Assembly (NCBI RefSeq): GCF_002938425.1
Contig: NZ_POQU01000035.1
Location: 1-35,466, forward strand
Direction: 5' to 3'
Source of the DNA: Blastococcus atacamensis
GTDB taxonomy: Bacteria; Actinomycetota; Actinomycetes; Mycobacteriales; Geodermatophilaceae
DNA length: 35,466 nt
Position numbers and translations under genes: made by a program. Shown here in pieces: positions 23,155 through 31,441 of the stretch (positions within the stretch are counted from its first letter, which is position 1; the number at the start of each line of letters is the position of its first letter). The notes beneath the pieces are model-generated. The model worked only from the letters and a program-made list of their open reading frames with translations, did not search any database and was not told the DNA's origin.

Positions 23155-25320
23155 GTGTTCGACACCCAGGTCATCAGCGCCCGATCGCGCTCCGTGCCCG
23201 CCGTCCCGGGGCCGCGCCACGCGGTGGACGTCCGCCCGGAGCGCGCGGAACCCGCCCGCCCCCGGGGAGCGCACGTCCCGCGGCTCGACATCCAGGGCCT
23301 GCGCGCGGTCGCCGTCGGCCTGGTGGTCCTCTACCACCTGCGCCCCGACCAGCTCAGCGGCGGCTTCGTCGGCGTCGACGTCTTCTTCGTCATCTCGGGC
23401 TTCCTGATCGTCGGCTCCCTCGGCCGCGAGGCCACCCGCACGGGGACGATCTCCCTCACGAGCTTCTACATGAAGCGCATCCGCCGGCTGCTGCCCGCGT
23501 CGGCGCTGGTGCTCGTGGTCGTCATGGCCGCGACCATGCTGCTGTTGCCACTGAGCCGCTGGCAGGGCACGGCGGAGAGCGTCCTGGCCTCCACCCTCCA
23601 GGTGCAGAACTGGGCGCTGGCGATGAGCAGCGGCTACGCCGCAGCCACGGAGGCGGTCTCGCCGCTGCAACACTTCTGGTCGCTGGCGGTCGAGGAGCAG
23701 TTCTACCTCGGGGTCCCGCTCCTGCTGATCGGCCTCGTCTGGCTGGCCGGCCGGCTCGGCCGCTCGCGCATGGCCGTGGTGATCGGCGGCATCGCCGTCC
23801 TCACCGTCGCGTCCTTCGTCTACTCCGTCGTCTACACGGCCTCGAACCACGACGTCGCCTACTTCGCGACCACCACCCGCGTCTGGGAGCTCACCGCCGG
23901 CGGCCTGCTGGCCCTGGTCGCGACCCGGCTGCGGCTGTCCGCGCCGGTGCGGACGACGGCCGGCCTGGTCGGCCTGGCCGCGATCTGCGGGTCGGCGCTG
24001 ACCTACACGACCGCCATGGCCTTTCCCGGCTGGGTCGCGATCGTCCCGGTGCTCGGGACAGTGCTCGTCATCGCCGCCGGCACCCCGGCGGCCGGCGAGT
24101 CCGTTCCCGCGGGCGCCGGCCCGGCCACCTGGCTGTTGAGCACGCGGCCGGCGACCTTCGTCGGCGACATCAGCTACTCGCTGTACCTGTGGCACTGGCC
24201 GCTGATCATCTTCTACGGCTTCTTCGCCGAGCGGGTCCCGACCAAGATCGAGTGCCTCGCCCTGGTGGCCGGCTCCCTCGCCCTCGCCTGGCTCTCCACC
24301 CGGTTCGTCGAGGAGCCGTTCCGCGGTTCCGCGCACGCCGGGCGGGCCCGCGCCGCCACGCCGGCCCGTGCCTTCCGGCTGGCCGCCGTGCTCGTCGTGA
24401 CCGGGGTGCTGACCGCGGCCGGCCCGTGGCTCTACCTGCAGGACCGCCTCGAGCAGTTCCGCCTGCAAGGCCTGGACCCCACCCACACCGGTGGTGCCGC
24501 GCTGCTGCCCGAGCAGATGGTGCCCACGTCCGGGTCGGTGGTGCCGCATCCCGCCATCGCCGCCGAGAGCGGCCCGATCATCTACGCGAACGACTGCGGC
24601 CTGTACGACCCCGCCACGATGACCCCCGGCGCGTGCACCTACGGCGACCCCGCCGCGAGCGAGGCCGTCGTGCTGGTCGGCGACTCGCACGCGGCCCAGT
24701 TCGCGACGGTGCTGTCGGACATCGCCGCCGGCGAGGGCCTGCGCCTGCAGGCGATGGTCCACGACGGCTGCCCGTTCGGGATGGCGCTGCCCCGGACGCC
24801 GATGGGCCCCCTGACGACGTGCCCGGAGGGCAACGCCGCCACCCTGGAGCAGATCCTCGAGCTGAAGCCCCGCGCGGTGATCACCTCGGCGATGAACCCG
24901 GCTGGCTACGCCTCGGTCCTGGGCTTCCGGTGGACGTCCTTCTCCGCGCAGGTGGAGGGGTACCGCGAGGCCTGGGCGCCGCTGCTGGAGGCGGGCATCG
25001 AGGTCGTCGTGCTCAGGGACACCCCGTTGCCGACCTTCCACGCGCCGGAGTGCGTCGAGCGCCACGGCGCAGATGCGCCGCAGTGCCGCACCGATCGCGA
25101 GACAGCCGTCGAGGACACCCCGGATCCCGCCGTCGCCGCCGCGAAGGGTCTCTCCGGTGTCCGGGTCGTCGACCTGACCGGCCACCTGTGCAACGCCGAG
25201 GTCTGCCCCGCCGTCATCGGCAACGTGCTGGTCTACCGCGACAACCACGTCACCGACATGTTCGCGCGCAGTCTGCACGGACCCCTGCGCGAAGCGCTCT
25301 TCGGCGGCGCGGCGTCCTGA
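23155..25320 (+). CDS. OafA-like acyltransferase with C-terminal SGNH domain
   Basis: Membrane O-acyltransferase likely to acetylate an envelope polysaccharide. The 721-aa protein has a disordered N-terminus, then the acyltransferase-3 domain. Its R-x10-H motif runs from Arg 50 to His 61 in GLRAVAVGLVVLYH, followed by GGFVGVDVFFVISGFLI, SFYMKRIRRLLP and HFWSLAVEEQFYL. About ten helices run to about residue 430. The periplasmic SGNH domain has GDSHAAQF (Ser near 510) and a C-terminal DNHVTDMF with the Asp-His pair. This fused layout is known from O-antigen and peptidoglycan O-acetylases. The GTG start has GGGGG about 12 bases upstream. It ends before a two-way hairpin. Confidence 0.9.
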   Translation: MFDTQVISARSRSVPAVPGPRHAVDVRPERAEPARPRGAHVPRLDIQGLRAVAVGLVVLYHLRPDQLSGGFVGVDVFFVISGFLIVGSLGREATRTGTISLTSFYMKRIRRLLPASALVLVVVMAATMLLLPLSRWQGTAESVLASTLQVQNWALAMSSGYAAATEAVSPLQHFWSLAVEEQFYLGVPLLLIGLVWLAGRLGRSRMAVVIGGIAVLTVASFVYSVVYTASNHDVAYFATTTRVWELTAGGLLALVATRLRLSAPVRTTAGLVGLAAICGSALTYTTAMAFPGWVAIVPVLGTVLVIAAGTPAAGESVPAGAGPATWLLSTRPATFVGDISYSLYLWHWPLIIFYGFFAERVPTKIECLALVAGSLALAWLSTRFVEEPFRGSAHAGRARAATPARAFRLAAVLVVTGVLTAAGPWLYLQDRLEQFRLQGLDPTHTGGAALLPEQMVPTSGSVVPHPAIAAESGPIIYANDCGLYDPATMTPGACTYGDPAASEAVVLVGDSHAAQFATVLSDIAAGEGLRLQAMVHDGCPFGMALPRTPMGPLTTCPEGNAATLEQILELKPRAVITSAMNPAGYASVLGFRWTSFSAQVEGYREAWAPLLEAGIEVVVLRDTPLPTFHAPECVERHGADAPQCRTDRETAVEDTPDPAVAAAKGLSGVRVVDLTGHLCNAEVCPAVIGNVLVYRDNHVTDMFARSLHGPLREALFGGAAS

Positions 25321-25340
25321 CACCCGCCTGAGACCCGCTC

Positions 25341-25378
25341 CGACGGCCCGTTCCCGGCACCCCGGGGGCGGGCCGTCG
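25341..25378. terminator. Hairpin between convergent acyltransferase and sbcC genes
   Basis: CGACGGCCCG and CGGGCCGTCG form a perfect 10-bp stem. The 18-base loop holds a further short inverted repeat (CCCGG/CCGGG). It lies between the stops at 25320 and 25383 and can serve both strands. Confidence 0.7.
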
Positions 25379-25382
25379 TCGG

Positions 25383-28343
25383 TCAGCCGGCCAGGCGGGA
25401 CCCGTTCCGGCCGGCGATGACCTCGAGCCGGGTGGGGATGCGCGTGCGCAGCTCCTCCAGGTGGCTGATCACCCCGACCGTCCGACCGCCCCGGCGGAGC
25501 TCGTCGAGCACGGTCATCACCGCGTCGAGCGCCTGCGCGTCAAGCGTGCCGAACCCCTCGTCGACGAACAAGGTGTCGATGCGGACACCCCCGGTCTCGG
25601 CGGTGACGACGTCGGCGAGGCCGAGCGCGAGCGCCAGCGACGCCATGAAGCTCTCGCCACCGGAGAGCGTCTTGGTCGGCCGCCGAGCGCCGGTGTACTC
25701 GTCGAACACGTCGAGCCCGAGGCCGCCGCGGGCGCCGTGGCGCCCCTGGGCGTCACTGTGCAGGAACGTGTAGCGGCCACCGGACATGTCCAGGAGCCGG
25801 CGGCTGGCGACCTCGGCCACCTGCTCCAGCCGGGCGGCGAGGACGAAGGACTGCAACCGCATCTTCCGGGTGTTGGCGCCGCGCCCGTGGGTGAGGTCGG
25901 CGAGCGCGGTGACCTGGTCGGCCCAGTCGCGCAGCTCCGCGAGCTCGAGCTCGGCGGCGGCGATCCGCCCCACGACGTCGGTCAGCGAGCTGGTGCAGCG
26001 GCGGGCCTGCTCCAGCTGCGCCACCGCCTCCTCGCGTCCGCGGGTGGTGCCGGCGCACCGGTCCTCGAGACCGGCGATGTCGGGCCGCGGGCCCAGATCG
26101 GCCAGTTCGGGGTCGGCCAGCACCGCACGCAGCACGGCCAGTCGCTGGTCGTGCTCGTCGAGCTGCCGGTCGAGCCGGGCCAGCCGGCCGGGCTCCAGCA
26201 GGGCGTCGGAAGCGGCGAGCACGTCGTCGAAGCCGGCGGCCACGGCGCGCTCCTCGGCCGCGCGACGGGCCGCGTCGGCCTGCACCCGGGCGCGCAGCTC
26301 CTCGGTCTCCGCGGCGGTCACGGCCTCGCAGGCGGCGGCCGCGGCCGCGAGCCGGGTCACCCGCGCGGCCAGGTCGCGGTCGGTGCCCCGGGCGGCCTCG
26401 AGGCGGTCGCGCAGCTCGCCGAGCCCGGCGGCCAGCGCCTCGCGCTCGGCACTCCGCGCCACCAGCTCCTCGCGGTCGCCGGCCAGGCGGGCCGCGACCT
26501 CCTCGCGCTCGGCGACCAGCCGGCGGAGCAGGTCCTCCGCCGCCCGAAGACCGGCGGCGAGCGTCGACGTGGTCCGGACGGTGGAGGTCAGCTCGGCGAC
26601 GCGTGCGGCCTGCTCGGGCACCGGCAGCTCGCCGGCCCGCGCCCGGAGGGCGGCCAGCTCGCGCCCGGCCTCCTCCAGCCGGCCGGCCGCCGCGGTGTGG
26701 ACCGAGTCCGCCTCGTCGGCGGCGGTCCGGGCGGCGTCCTCGTCGACGGCGGTGATGCGCTCCCCTGCCGCGGTGGCCGGTCGTGGGTGCTCTGTGGCGC
26801 CGCAGACGGGGCAGTCCTCGCCGTCGGTGAGCCCGGCGGCCAGCTCGGCGGCCATGCCGTCCAGCCGCCGCCCGCGCAAGTCCAGCCAGCGTTCCCGGGC
26901 GTCGGCTCGCGCGTCGCGGGCACGGCGCACGTCCTCCCGCAGCGCGACCACTCGGCCGTCCAGCCGCTCGGCCGCCCGCGTCGCGGTCAATGCCGCCTGG
27001 GCGGCGTCCAGCGCCGCCTGGGCGCCCGGCAGCTCCGCCGCGGCGGACCGCGCCACGGCCACGAGCTCCTCCTGCGCGCGCACGCGGGAGGGCAACGCCT
27101 CCAGTGCCTGCTCGCCGGAGCCGCACCGCCGCGACAGGGCGTCGACGGCCCGGTCCAGGGCGGCGATCGACCGCTCGAGCCCGGCCACCCGGTCGACCTC
27201 CGGCAGCAGCGCGCGGGACTCGGCGACCCGGTCGCGGAGATCGCGGCCGACGCTCGCGCTCGCCTCCTGCCCGTCGGAGACCGGGGTCCAGGCCGCACGG
27301 GCGGCGGCGAGCGCGCCGGCCGCCCGCTCCGCGGCGAGAGCGGCCGTCCCGGCGGCGAGCAGCACGTCGCGGAGCGGCTCGGCCCGGCGGCCGGCATCCC
27401 GCTCGGCGCGCAGCGGCGCCAGGGCCGGCTCCCGCTGCTCCAGCGCCTCGACCTCCGCGGTCGCCTGGTCGCGGCGGGTGTGCCGCTCCTGGAGCGCACG
27501 GGCCGCGGCCAGCGCCGCGTCCGTGGCGGCCACCTCGGCGGCGGCGGCGTCGGCACGAGCCGCGGCCCCGGTCAGGCGGCGTTCGGCGTCGGCCGCGACC
27601 GCATCGACCCAGGGCAGCACCCGGCCACCCGCGGCGGCGCCGACGAGCTCGGGCGCCAGTTCCTCCGGCACGTCGACGTCGGCGATCTGGGCCACCCGGG
27701 CCAGCAGGGTGCTCAGCTGCGCCCGCCGGCCGGCGGTCCGCTCACGGGCGACCGCGCGCTCCTCGGCGAGCCACTCCTCGGCGCGGGCGAACCGGTCGAC
27801 GTCGAACAGGGTGCGCAGCAGCTCCGCGCGGTGCTCGGGCTCGGCCCGCAGGAAGCGCGCGAAGTCGCCCTGCGGGAGGAGGACCACCTGGCAGAACTGG
27901 TGCACGTCGAGACCCAGCCGGGTGCGCAGGTGCTCCGAACCCTCGTCGATGCGGGTGCTCACCGGCTCCCAGCCGCCGTCGGTGAGCCGGGACACCACGA
28001 GCTTCGCCTGCTCGGTCGCCCAGCCCTCGCCACGCTTCTTGGGCCGCTGCTGCTCGGGCCGGCGCACCACCCGCAGTCGCTCCGCACCCAGGGTGAGCTC
28101 GCAGGTCACCTCGGTGCGGGTGGCGGGGTCGGCGTGGTCGCTGCGCAGCCGCTTCTCCTCGCCGCGCGCGCCGGGCACCCGGCCGTAGAGCGCGAACACC
28201 ACGGCGTCGAGCAACGTGGTCTTGCCTGCGCCGGTGGGACCCCACAGGAGGAACAACCCGTCGCGGCCGACCTCGTCGAGGTCGACCTGCACCGTGCCGG
28301 GGAACGGGCCGAAGGCGGTGAGGGAGAGCTGGTGCAGCCTCAC
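25383..28343 (-). CDS. sbcC: Exonuclease subunit SbcC
   Basis: Rad50-like ATPase that works with SbcD on hairpins and blocked DNA ends. The 986-aa protein has Walker A GPTGAGKTTLLDAVVFALYG in the first 60 residues, then long Arg/Glu/Ala-rich coiled coils. The zinc hook CPVC is at Cys 511 and Cys 514. The ABC signature LSGGESFMASLALALGLADV and Walker B LFVDEGFGTLD are close to the C-terminus. The GTG start overlaps the sbcD stop by 4 bases (GTGA). The zinc hook lies at the middle of the chain, as expected for two equal coiled-coil arms. Confidence 0.95.
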   Translation of the reverse strand: MRLHQLSLTAFGPFPGTVQVDLDEVGRDGLFLLWGPTGAGKTTLLDAVVFALYGRVPGARGEEKRLRSDHADPATRTEVTCELTLGAERLRVVRRPEQQRPKKRGEGWATEQAKLVVSRLTDGGWEPVSTRIDEGSEHLRTRLGLDVHQFCQVVLLPQGDFARFLRAEPEHRAELLRTLFDVDRFARAEEWLAEERAVARERTAGRRAQLSTLLARVAQIADVDVPEELAPELVGAAAGGRVLPWVDAVAADAERRLTGAAARADAAAAEVAATDAALAAARALQERHTRRDQATAEVEALEQREPALAPLRAERDAGRRAEPLRDVLLAAGTAALAAERAAGALAAARAAWTPVSDGQEASASVGRDLRDRVAESRALLPEVDRVAGLERSIAALDRAVDALSRRCGSGEQALEALPSRVRAQEELVAVARSAAAELPGAQAALDAAQAALTATRAAERLDGRVVALREDVRRARDARADARERWLDLRGRRLDGMAAELAAGLTDGEDCPVCGATEHPRPATAAGERITAVDEDAARTAADEADSVHTAAAGRLEEAGRELAALRARAGELPVPEQAARVAELTSTVRTTSTLAAGLRAAEDLLRRLVAEREEVAARLAGDREELVARSAEREALAAGLGELRDRLEAARGTDRDLAARVTRLAAAAAACEAVTAAETEELRARVQADAARRAAEERAVAAGFDDVLAASDALLEPGRLARLDRQLDEHDQRLAVLRAVLADPELADLGPRPDIAGLEDRCAGTTRGREEAVAQLEQARRCTSSLTDVVGRIAAAELELAELRDWADQVTALADLTHGRGANTRKMRLQSFVLAARLEQVAEVASRRLLDMSGGRYTFLHSDAQGRHGARGGLGLDVFDEYTGARRPTKTLSGGESFMASLALALGLADVVTAETGGVRIDTLFVDEGFGTLDAQALDAVMTVLDELRRGGRTVGVISHLEELRTRIPTRLEVIAGRNGSRLAG

Positions 28344-29488
28344 CGGGCGGCCTCCTCGCGGTCGGCGGCGCCCAGCGCGCGGGCCAGCATCTCCCGTTCG
28401 GCGGGGGTCGCCGCCACCCCCCGGACGTGCGAGACGAACTCGCCGGCGACCTCGAGGGCGCTGCGGCCGCGCATCCGCTCCTGGTAGCTCCCGCTCTCGG
28501 CCGCCGATCCCGCGGCGGTCCAGTCCAGGTGGACGCAGAAGGGGAAGCGGGCCTGCAGCCGGCGCATCGGGTCCGCAGGCCGGGCCGGATCGGTGAGCCG
28601 GGCAGAGACGAAGTGCTGCTCGGCCTGAGCGTGCGCCGGATCGGCCAGGAGCTCCTCCAGGGTCCCGGTCAGCACGCTCAGCGACCGCGGGGTGGGCAGC
28701 GGAACCGCCCGCACCTCGGCCAGCCCACCGGCGTCCAGCTCGACCAGCCAGGCCTGCTTCTGCTGCCCCGCCTCGCCGAAGGAGTAGGCCAGCGGTGAGC
28801 CGCTGTAGCGCATGCGGGGGCTGAGCGTCTGGGGACGGTGCAGGTGCCCGAGCGCCACGTAGTCGACGCCGTCGAAGACCGAGGCGGGCACGAGGTCGAC
28901 GCCGCCGACGCAGATGTCCCGCTCGCTCTCGCTGGCCACCCCGCCGCCGACGAACGCATGGGCGAGCACGACCGACCGAACGCCCGGCCGGAGGAAGAGG
29001 TCGGCCCGCACCCGGTCCATCGCCTCGCGCAGCACCGCCTCGTGACCGCGGGCACCGGGGATCCCGAGCTCATGCCGTGCCACCTCGGGCTCGAGGTAGG
29101 GGATGCCGTAGATCGCGACCTCGCCGTGCTCGTCGGCCAACAGCACCGGCTCGTCCAGCCGCGGGGTGGCCGCGCGCACGTGCAGGCCGGCGGCGCTCAG
29201 CAGGCCGGAGAAGGTGCCGAGCCGCCGGGCCGAGTCGTGGTTGCCCGGGGTGAGCACCACGCGCGCGCCGGTGGCCAGCAGCCGGCCGATGACCCGGTCC
29301 AGCACCGCCGTGGCGTCGGCCGAGGGGACGGCGCGGTCGTAGACGTCACCGGCCACCACGACGACGTCGACCTGCTCGGCGGTCACGACGGCGACCAGGC
29401 CGCCGAGCACCGCCTCCTGCTCGGCCAGCAGGTCGGTGCCGTGCAGCGTCCGACCGATGTGCCAGTCGGAGGTGTGCAGCAACCGCAT
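28340..29488 (-). CDS. sbcD: Exonuclease subunit SbcD
   Basis: Mre11-like metallo-nuclease. The 382-aa protein has the phosphoesterase motifs in order: LHTSDWHIGRTL, VVVAGDVYDRAVP, VLTPGNHDSARRL, VVLAHAFVGG and YVALGHLHRPQ, followed by the YSGSPLAYSFGE segment and a C-terminal capping region. The ATG at 29488 is preceded by TACCTT ending 7 bases upstream, suggesting a leaderless mRNA. A perfect 16-bp palindrome lies further upstream. First gene of the sbcD-sbcC pair. Confidence 0.95.
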   Translation of the reverse strand: MRLLHTSDWHIGRTLHGTDLLAEQEAVLGGLVAVVTAEQVDVVVVAGDVYDRAVPSADATAVLDRVIGRLLATGARVVLTPGNHDSARRLGTFSGLLSAAGLHVRAATPRLDEPVLLADEHGEVAIYGIPYLEPEVARHELGIPGARGHEAVLREAMDRVRADLFLRPGVRSVVLAHAFVGGGVASESERDICVGGVDLVPASVFDGVDYVALGHLHRPQTLSPRMRYSGSPLAYSFGEAGQQKQAWLVELDAGGLAEVRAVPLPTPRSLSVLTGTLEELLADPAHAQAEQHFVSARLTDPARPADPMRRLQARFPFCVHLDWTAAGSAAESGSYQERMRGRSALEVAGEFVSHVRGVAATPAEREMLARALGAADREEAAR

Positions 29489-29495
29489 GCCGCCG

Positions 29496-29501
29496 AAGGT
29501 A
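29496..29501 (-). promoter_or_regulatory. Candidate -10 box of sbcDC
   Basis: TACCTT on the minus strand ends 7 bases before the sbcD ATG with no ribosome binding site between, consistent with leaderless transcription. Confidence 0.4.
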
Positions 29502-29535
29502 GGGAGGGGGTACGACAGAAACGCTCAGGCGCGCC

Positions 29536-29551
29536 GTGACCGATCGGTCAC
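29536..29551. promoter_or_regulatory. Perfect 16-bp palindrome upstream of sbcDC
   Basis: GTGACCGATCGGTCAC is a perfect palindrome between the stop of the PH-domain gene and the sbcD promoter, about 48-63 bases before the sbcD ATG. Its length and lack of a loop favour protein binding over a hairpin. It is not the actinobacterial LexA box (GAAC-N4-GTTC) nor a CRP site (GTGA-N6-TCAC). Confidence 0.5.
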
Positions 29552-29566
29552 ATCGGGTCGCCGCGG

Positions 29567-30148
29567 TCAGAGGACGGCGGTCGACCGCCAGCCTTCCTCG
29601 GGCGGGTGGCCGTAGCCGTCGTCGCCCCGGACGTACCCGGCGTTCTCCGCCGCCCGCCGGTCGGCGTCCTCCTCGATCATGAACGCGATCAGCTGCTGGA
29701 CGCCGTCGCTGTCGGGGATCTGCCGCAGCACGGTGGCCCCGCCGTCGCCGGCGGTCTCGATGGTCAGCGTGCCGGAGTGGATGATCCGCTCCCACAGCGT
29801 CTGCGTGTAGGAGATGTCGGTGATCCTGGACAGGCCCAGGTCCCGGCCCCGCCGGGCCAGCACGCCCTCGCGGAACAGCAACCGGTGGGTGGTGACCACG
29901 TAGTGGGTGGTCCGCCACCGCAGCACCGGGACGACGACGAACACCAGCAGGAGCAGCGCGCACAGCACCACGATCGACAGCCGGATCATCCCCTGCTGCG
30001 GGCCCACGGGGACCAGGGCGGCGCCGAAGGAGGCGCCTCCGACGAGCAGCAGCAGCAGGACCACCGGCCAGAAGACCGTCAGCCAGTGCGGGTGCAGGTG
30101 GCGGACGACCTCTTCGTCGTCGGCGAGCAGCTTGTCCGGGAAGGCCAC
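29567..30148 (-). CDS. PH-domain membrane protein
   Basis: A 193-aa protein equivalent to Rv3278c. Two hydrophobic helices (about 24-45 and 55-76) are followed by a bacterial PH domain (bPH2, YdbS-like) with the typical WRTTHYVVTTHRLLFREGVL, ITDISYTQTLWERIIHSGTL and a LIAFMIEE helix. The C-terminus is Gly/Asp-rich. GTG start without a clear ribosome site. In mycobacteria it directly neighbours birA; here a degraded acyltransferase gene lies in between. Function unknown; perhaps membrane sensing or transport. Confidence 0.88.
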   Translation of the reverse strand: MAFPDKLLADDEEVVRHLHPHWLTVFWPVVLLLLLVGGASFGAALVPVGPQQGMIRLSIVVLCALLLLVFVVVPVLRWRTTHYVVTTHRLLFREGVLARRGRDLGLSRITDISYTQTLWERIIHSGTLTIETAGDGGATVLRQIPDSDGVQQLIAFMIEEDADRRAAENAGYVRGDDGYGHPPEEGWRSTAVL

Positions 30149-30208
30149 GCAGCCAGGATGACGGAGCCTCCCCCGGGCGTCACCCTCCGAGCGGCCCGCG
30201 TGTCGGGG

Positions 30209-31438
30209 TCAGGAGCCGCCGGAGGAGCCGGCCATGACGCCGGCCCGTGCGGCGGGAATCCGGTCGGCGGCGTCCAGCGGCGACCAGGGGGCCGGCTCCT
30301 CCGGCTGCTCCGCCGAGACCCGCGGGACCGGGACCGCCGACCGGCCGGGCAGCCCGAACCCGCGCATCGACCGGCGGGCGGGCTCCTCGACGAACCGGTG
30401 GACCAGGTAGGAGAGCACCATCGTGGCCATGAACATCTGGGGCAGGAGGAGGGTGCCCAGGCCGGTCCCCGGAGCTAGACGGGGGTGCCAGTCCATGAGC
30501 GTGTAACCGATCTCGAAGACCGGGATGTGCACGAGGTACATGGCGAAGGAGACCTTGCCGCCGAGGACGGCGGTGTCGGTCGAGAGCCACCGGCTCGGGC
30601 CCCGGGTGGACAGGGCCAGGGCGCCGACGATCACCGGGAAGGCGATGACGGCCAGGGCGCTGTCGTTCGTGCTGCCGACCTTCGCGCTGTCCGCCCAGAG
30701 CAGGACCAGCACCTCGGCCGCGGCGAGCACGGCGACGCCGCCGGCGATGCGGTCGACCTTGTCGGTCCGCGGGATGCGCCGGACGGCGAGGCAGATCAGC
30801 GCACCGGACACGAAGCCGCTCCCGATGCGCAGCGCCCAGGCGTAGGGGAAGTCGAGGCCGGTCTCGGTGGTCGAGAGGTAGCCCAGCGGCACCATCGCGG
30901 CGACCCCTAGGGCACCCAGCAGGGCCGGGTGCGCGTTCCGCAGCCGCCACAGGACGAGGACGAGGACCGGGAAGACGGTGTAGGCCGCCCACTCGGCGCT
31001 GATCGACCAGGCGGGACCGACCCAGCTGGAGCCGGCGAGGGCCTCGCGGTGCCACATCTGGACCATGAGCATCTGCTCGACCCAGTGCGGGAAGTCCAGG
31101 ACGGGCTGGACCGTCTGGTACGCGACCGGACCGGGGCGCCCGGTGCCTGCCTTGTAGAACAGCCAGATCCCGAACAGCGCGGTGACGAGGGCGTGCACCG
31201 GCCAGATGCGGCAGGCCCGGGCCCACCAGAACCGGACCCAGCCGCTCGGGGAGGGGCGGGAGCCGAGCTTGTCCAGGTAGGTCAGCGACCGGATCTTCGC
31301 GACCGGCTGGGGCGCCTCGCGACGGGATCGGTTGCCATGGGCCAGCGGGCGGTGCGCCGCGGTGCGGGAACTCACGCTTGCTGAGGTAGTGGCTGAAACC
31401 CGTTGAGTGAGTGCAGTGCGGCGGGGCGGGGGACTCAT
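30209..31438 (-). CDS. N-terminally truncated acyltransferase 3 family protein
   Basis: A 409-aa membrane protein. FWWARACRIWPVH (about 72-84) matches the RR.RI.P stretch of acyltransferase-3 enzymes. SSWVGPAWSISAEWAAY corresponds to the usual LW.L..E...Y motif, and YLVHRFVEEPARRSM to the family's end. The first two helices, with the catalytic R-x10-H and the GVDLFFVLSGF motif, are missing. In their place are about 50 residues of Ser/Arg/Ala-rich sequence with no family likeness. The ATG is 3 bases after the birA stop, so there is no room for the lost part upstream. It is probably inactive or has a changed role. It splits the birA/PH pair that is adjacent in mycobacteria, which suggests insertion followed by decay. 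Confidence 0.7.
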   Translation of the reverse strand: MSPPPRRTALTQRVSATTSASVSSRTAAHRPLAHGNRSRREAPQPVAKIRSLTYLDKLGSRPSPSGWVRFWWARACRIWPVHALVTALFGIWLFYKAGTGRPGPVAYQTVQPVLDFPHWVEQMLMVQMWHREALAGSSWVGPAWSISAEWAAYTVFPVLVLVLWRLRNAHPALLGALGVAAMVPLGYLSTTETGLDFPYAWALRIGSGFVSGALICLAVRRIPRTDKVDRIAGGVAVLAAAEVLVLLWADSAKVGSTNDSALAVIAFPVIVGALALSTRGPSRWLSTDTAVLGGKVSFAMYLVHIPVFEIGYTLMDWHPRLAPGTGLGTLLLPQMFMATMVLSYLVHRFVEEPARRSMRGFGLPGRSAVPVPRVSAEQPEEPAPWSPLDAADRIPAARAGVMAGSSGGS

Positions 31439-31441
31439 CCG

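Noticed and set aside
23083-25323. Long minus-strand open frame opposite the acyltransferase
   Set aside because: Composition is typical of a shadow frame (Arg/Gly/Asp/His-rich); the plus-strand frame has all acyltransferase and SGNH motifs.
25461-28487. Very long open frames opposite or out of frame with sbcC
   Set aside because: They arise from GC-rich codon bias; the sequences are low-complexity Gly/Arg/Pro/Ala mixes with no family motif, while the minus-strand frame is a clear SbcC.
29536-29551. Palindrome considered as a CRP or LexA site
   Set aside because: Spacing between GTGA and TCAC is 8, not 6 as in CRP sites, and there is no GAAC-N4-GTTC.
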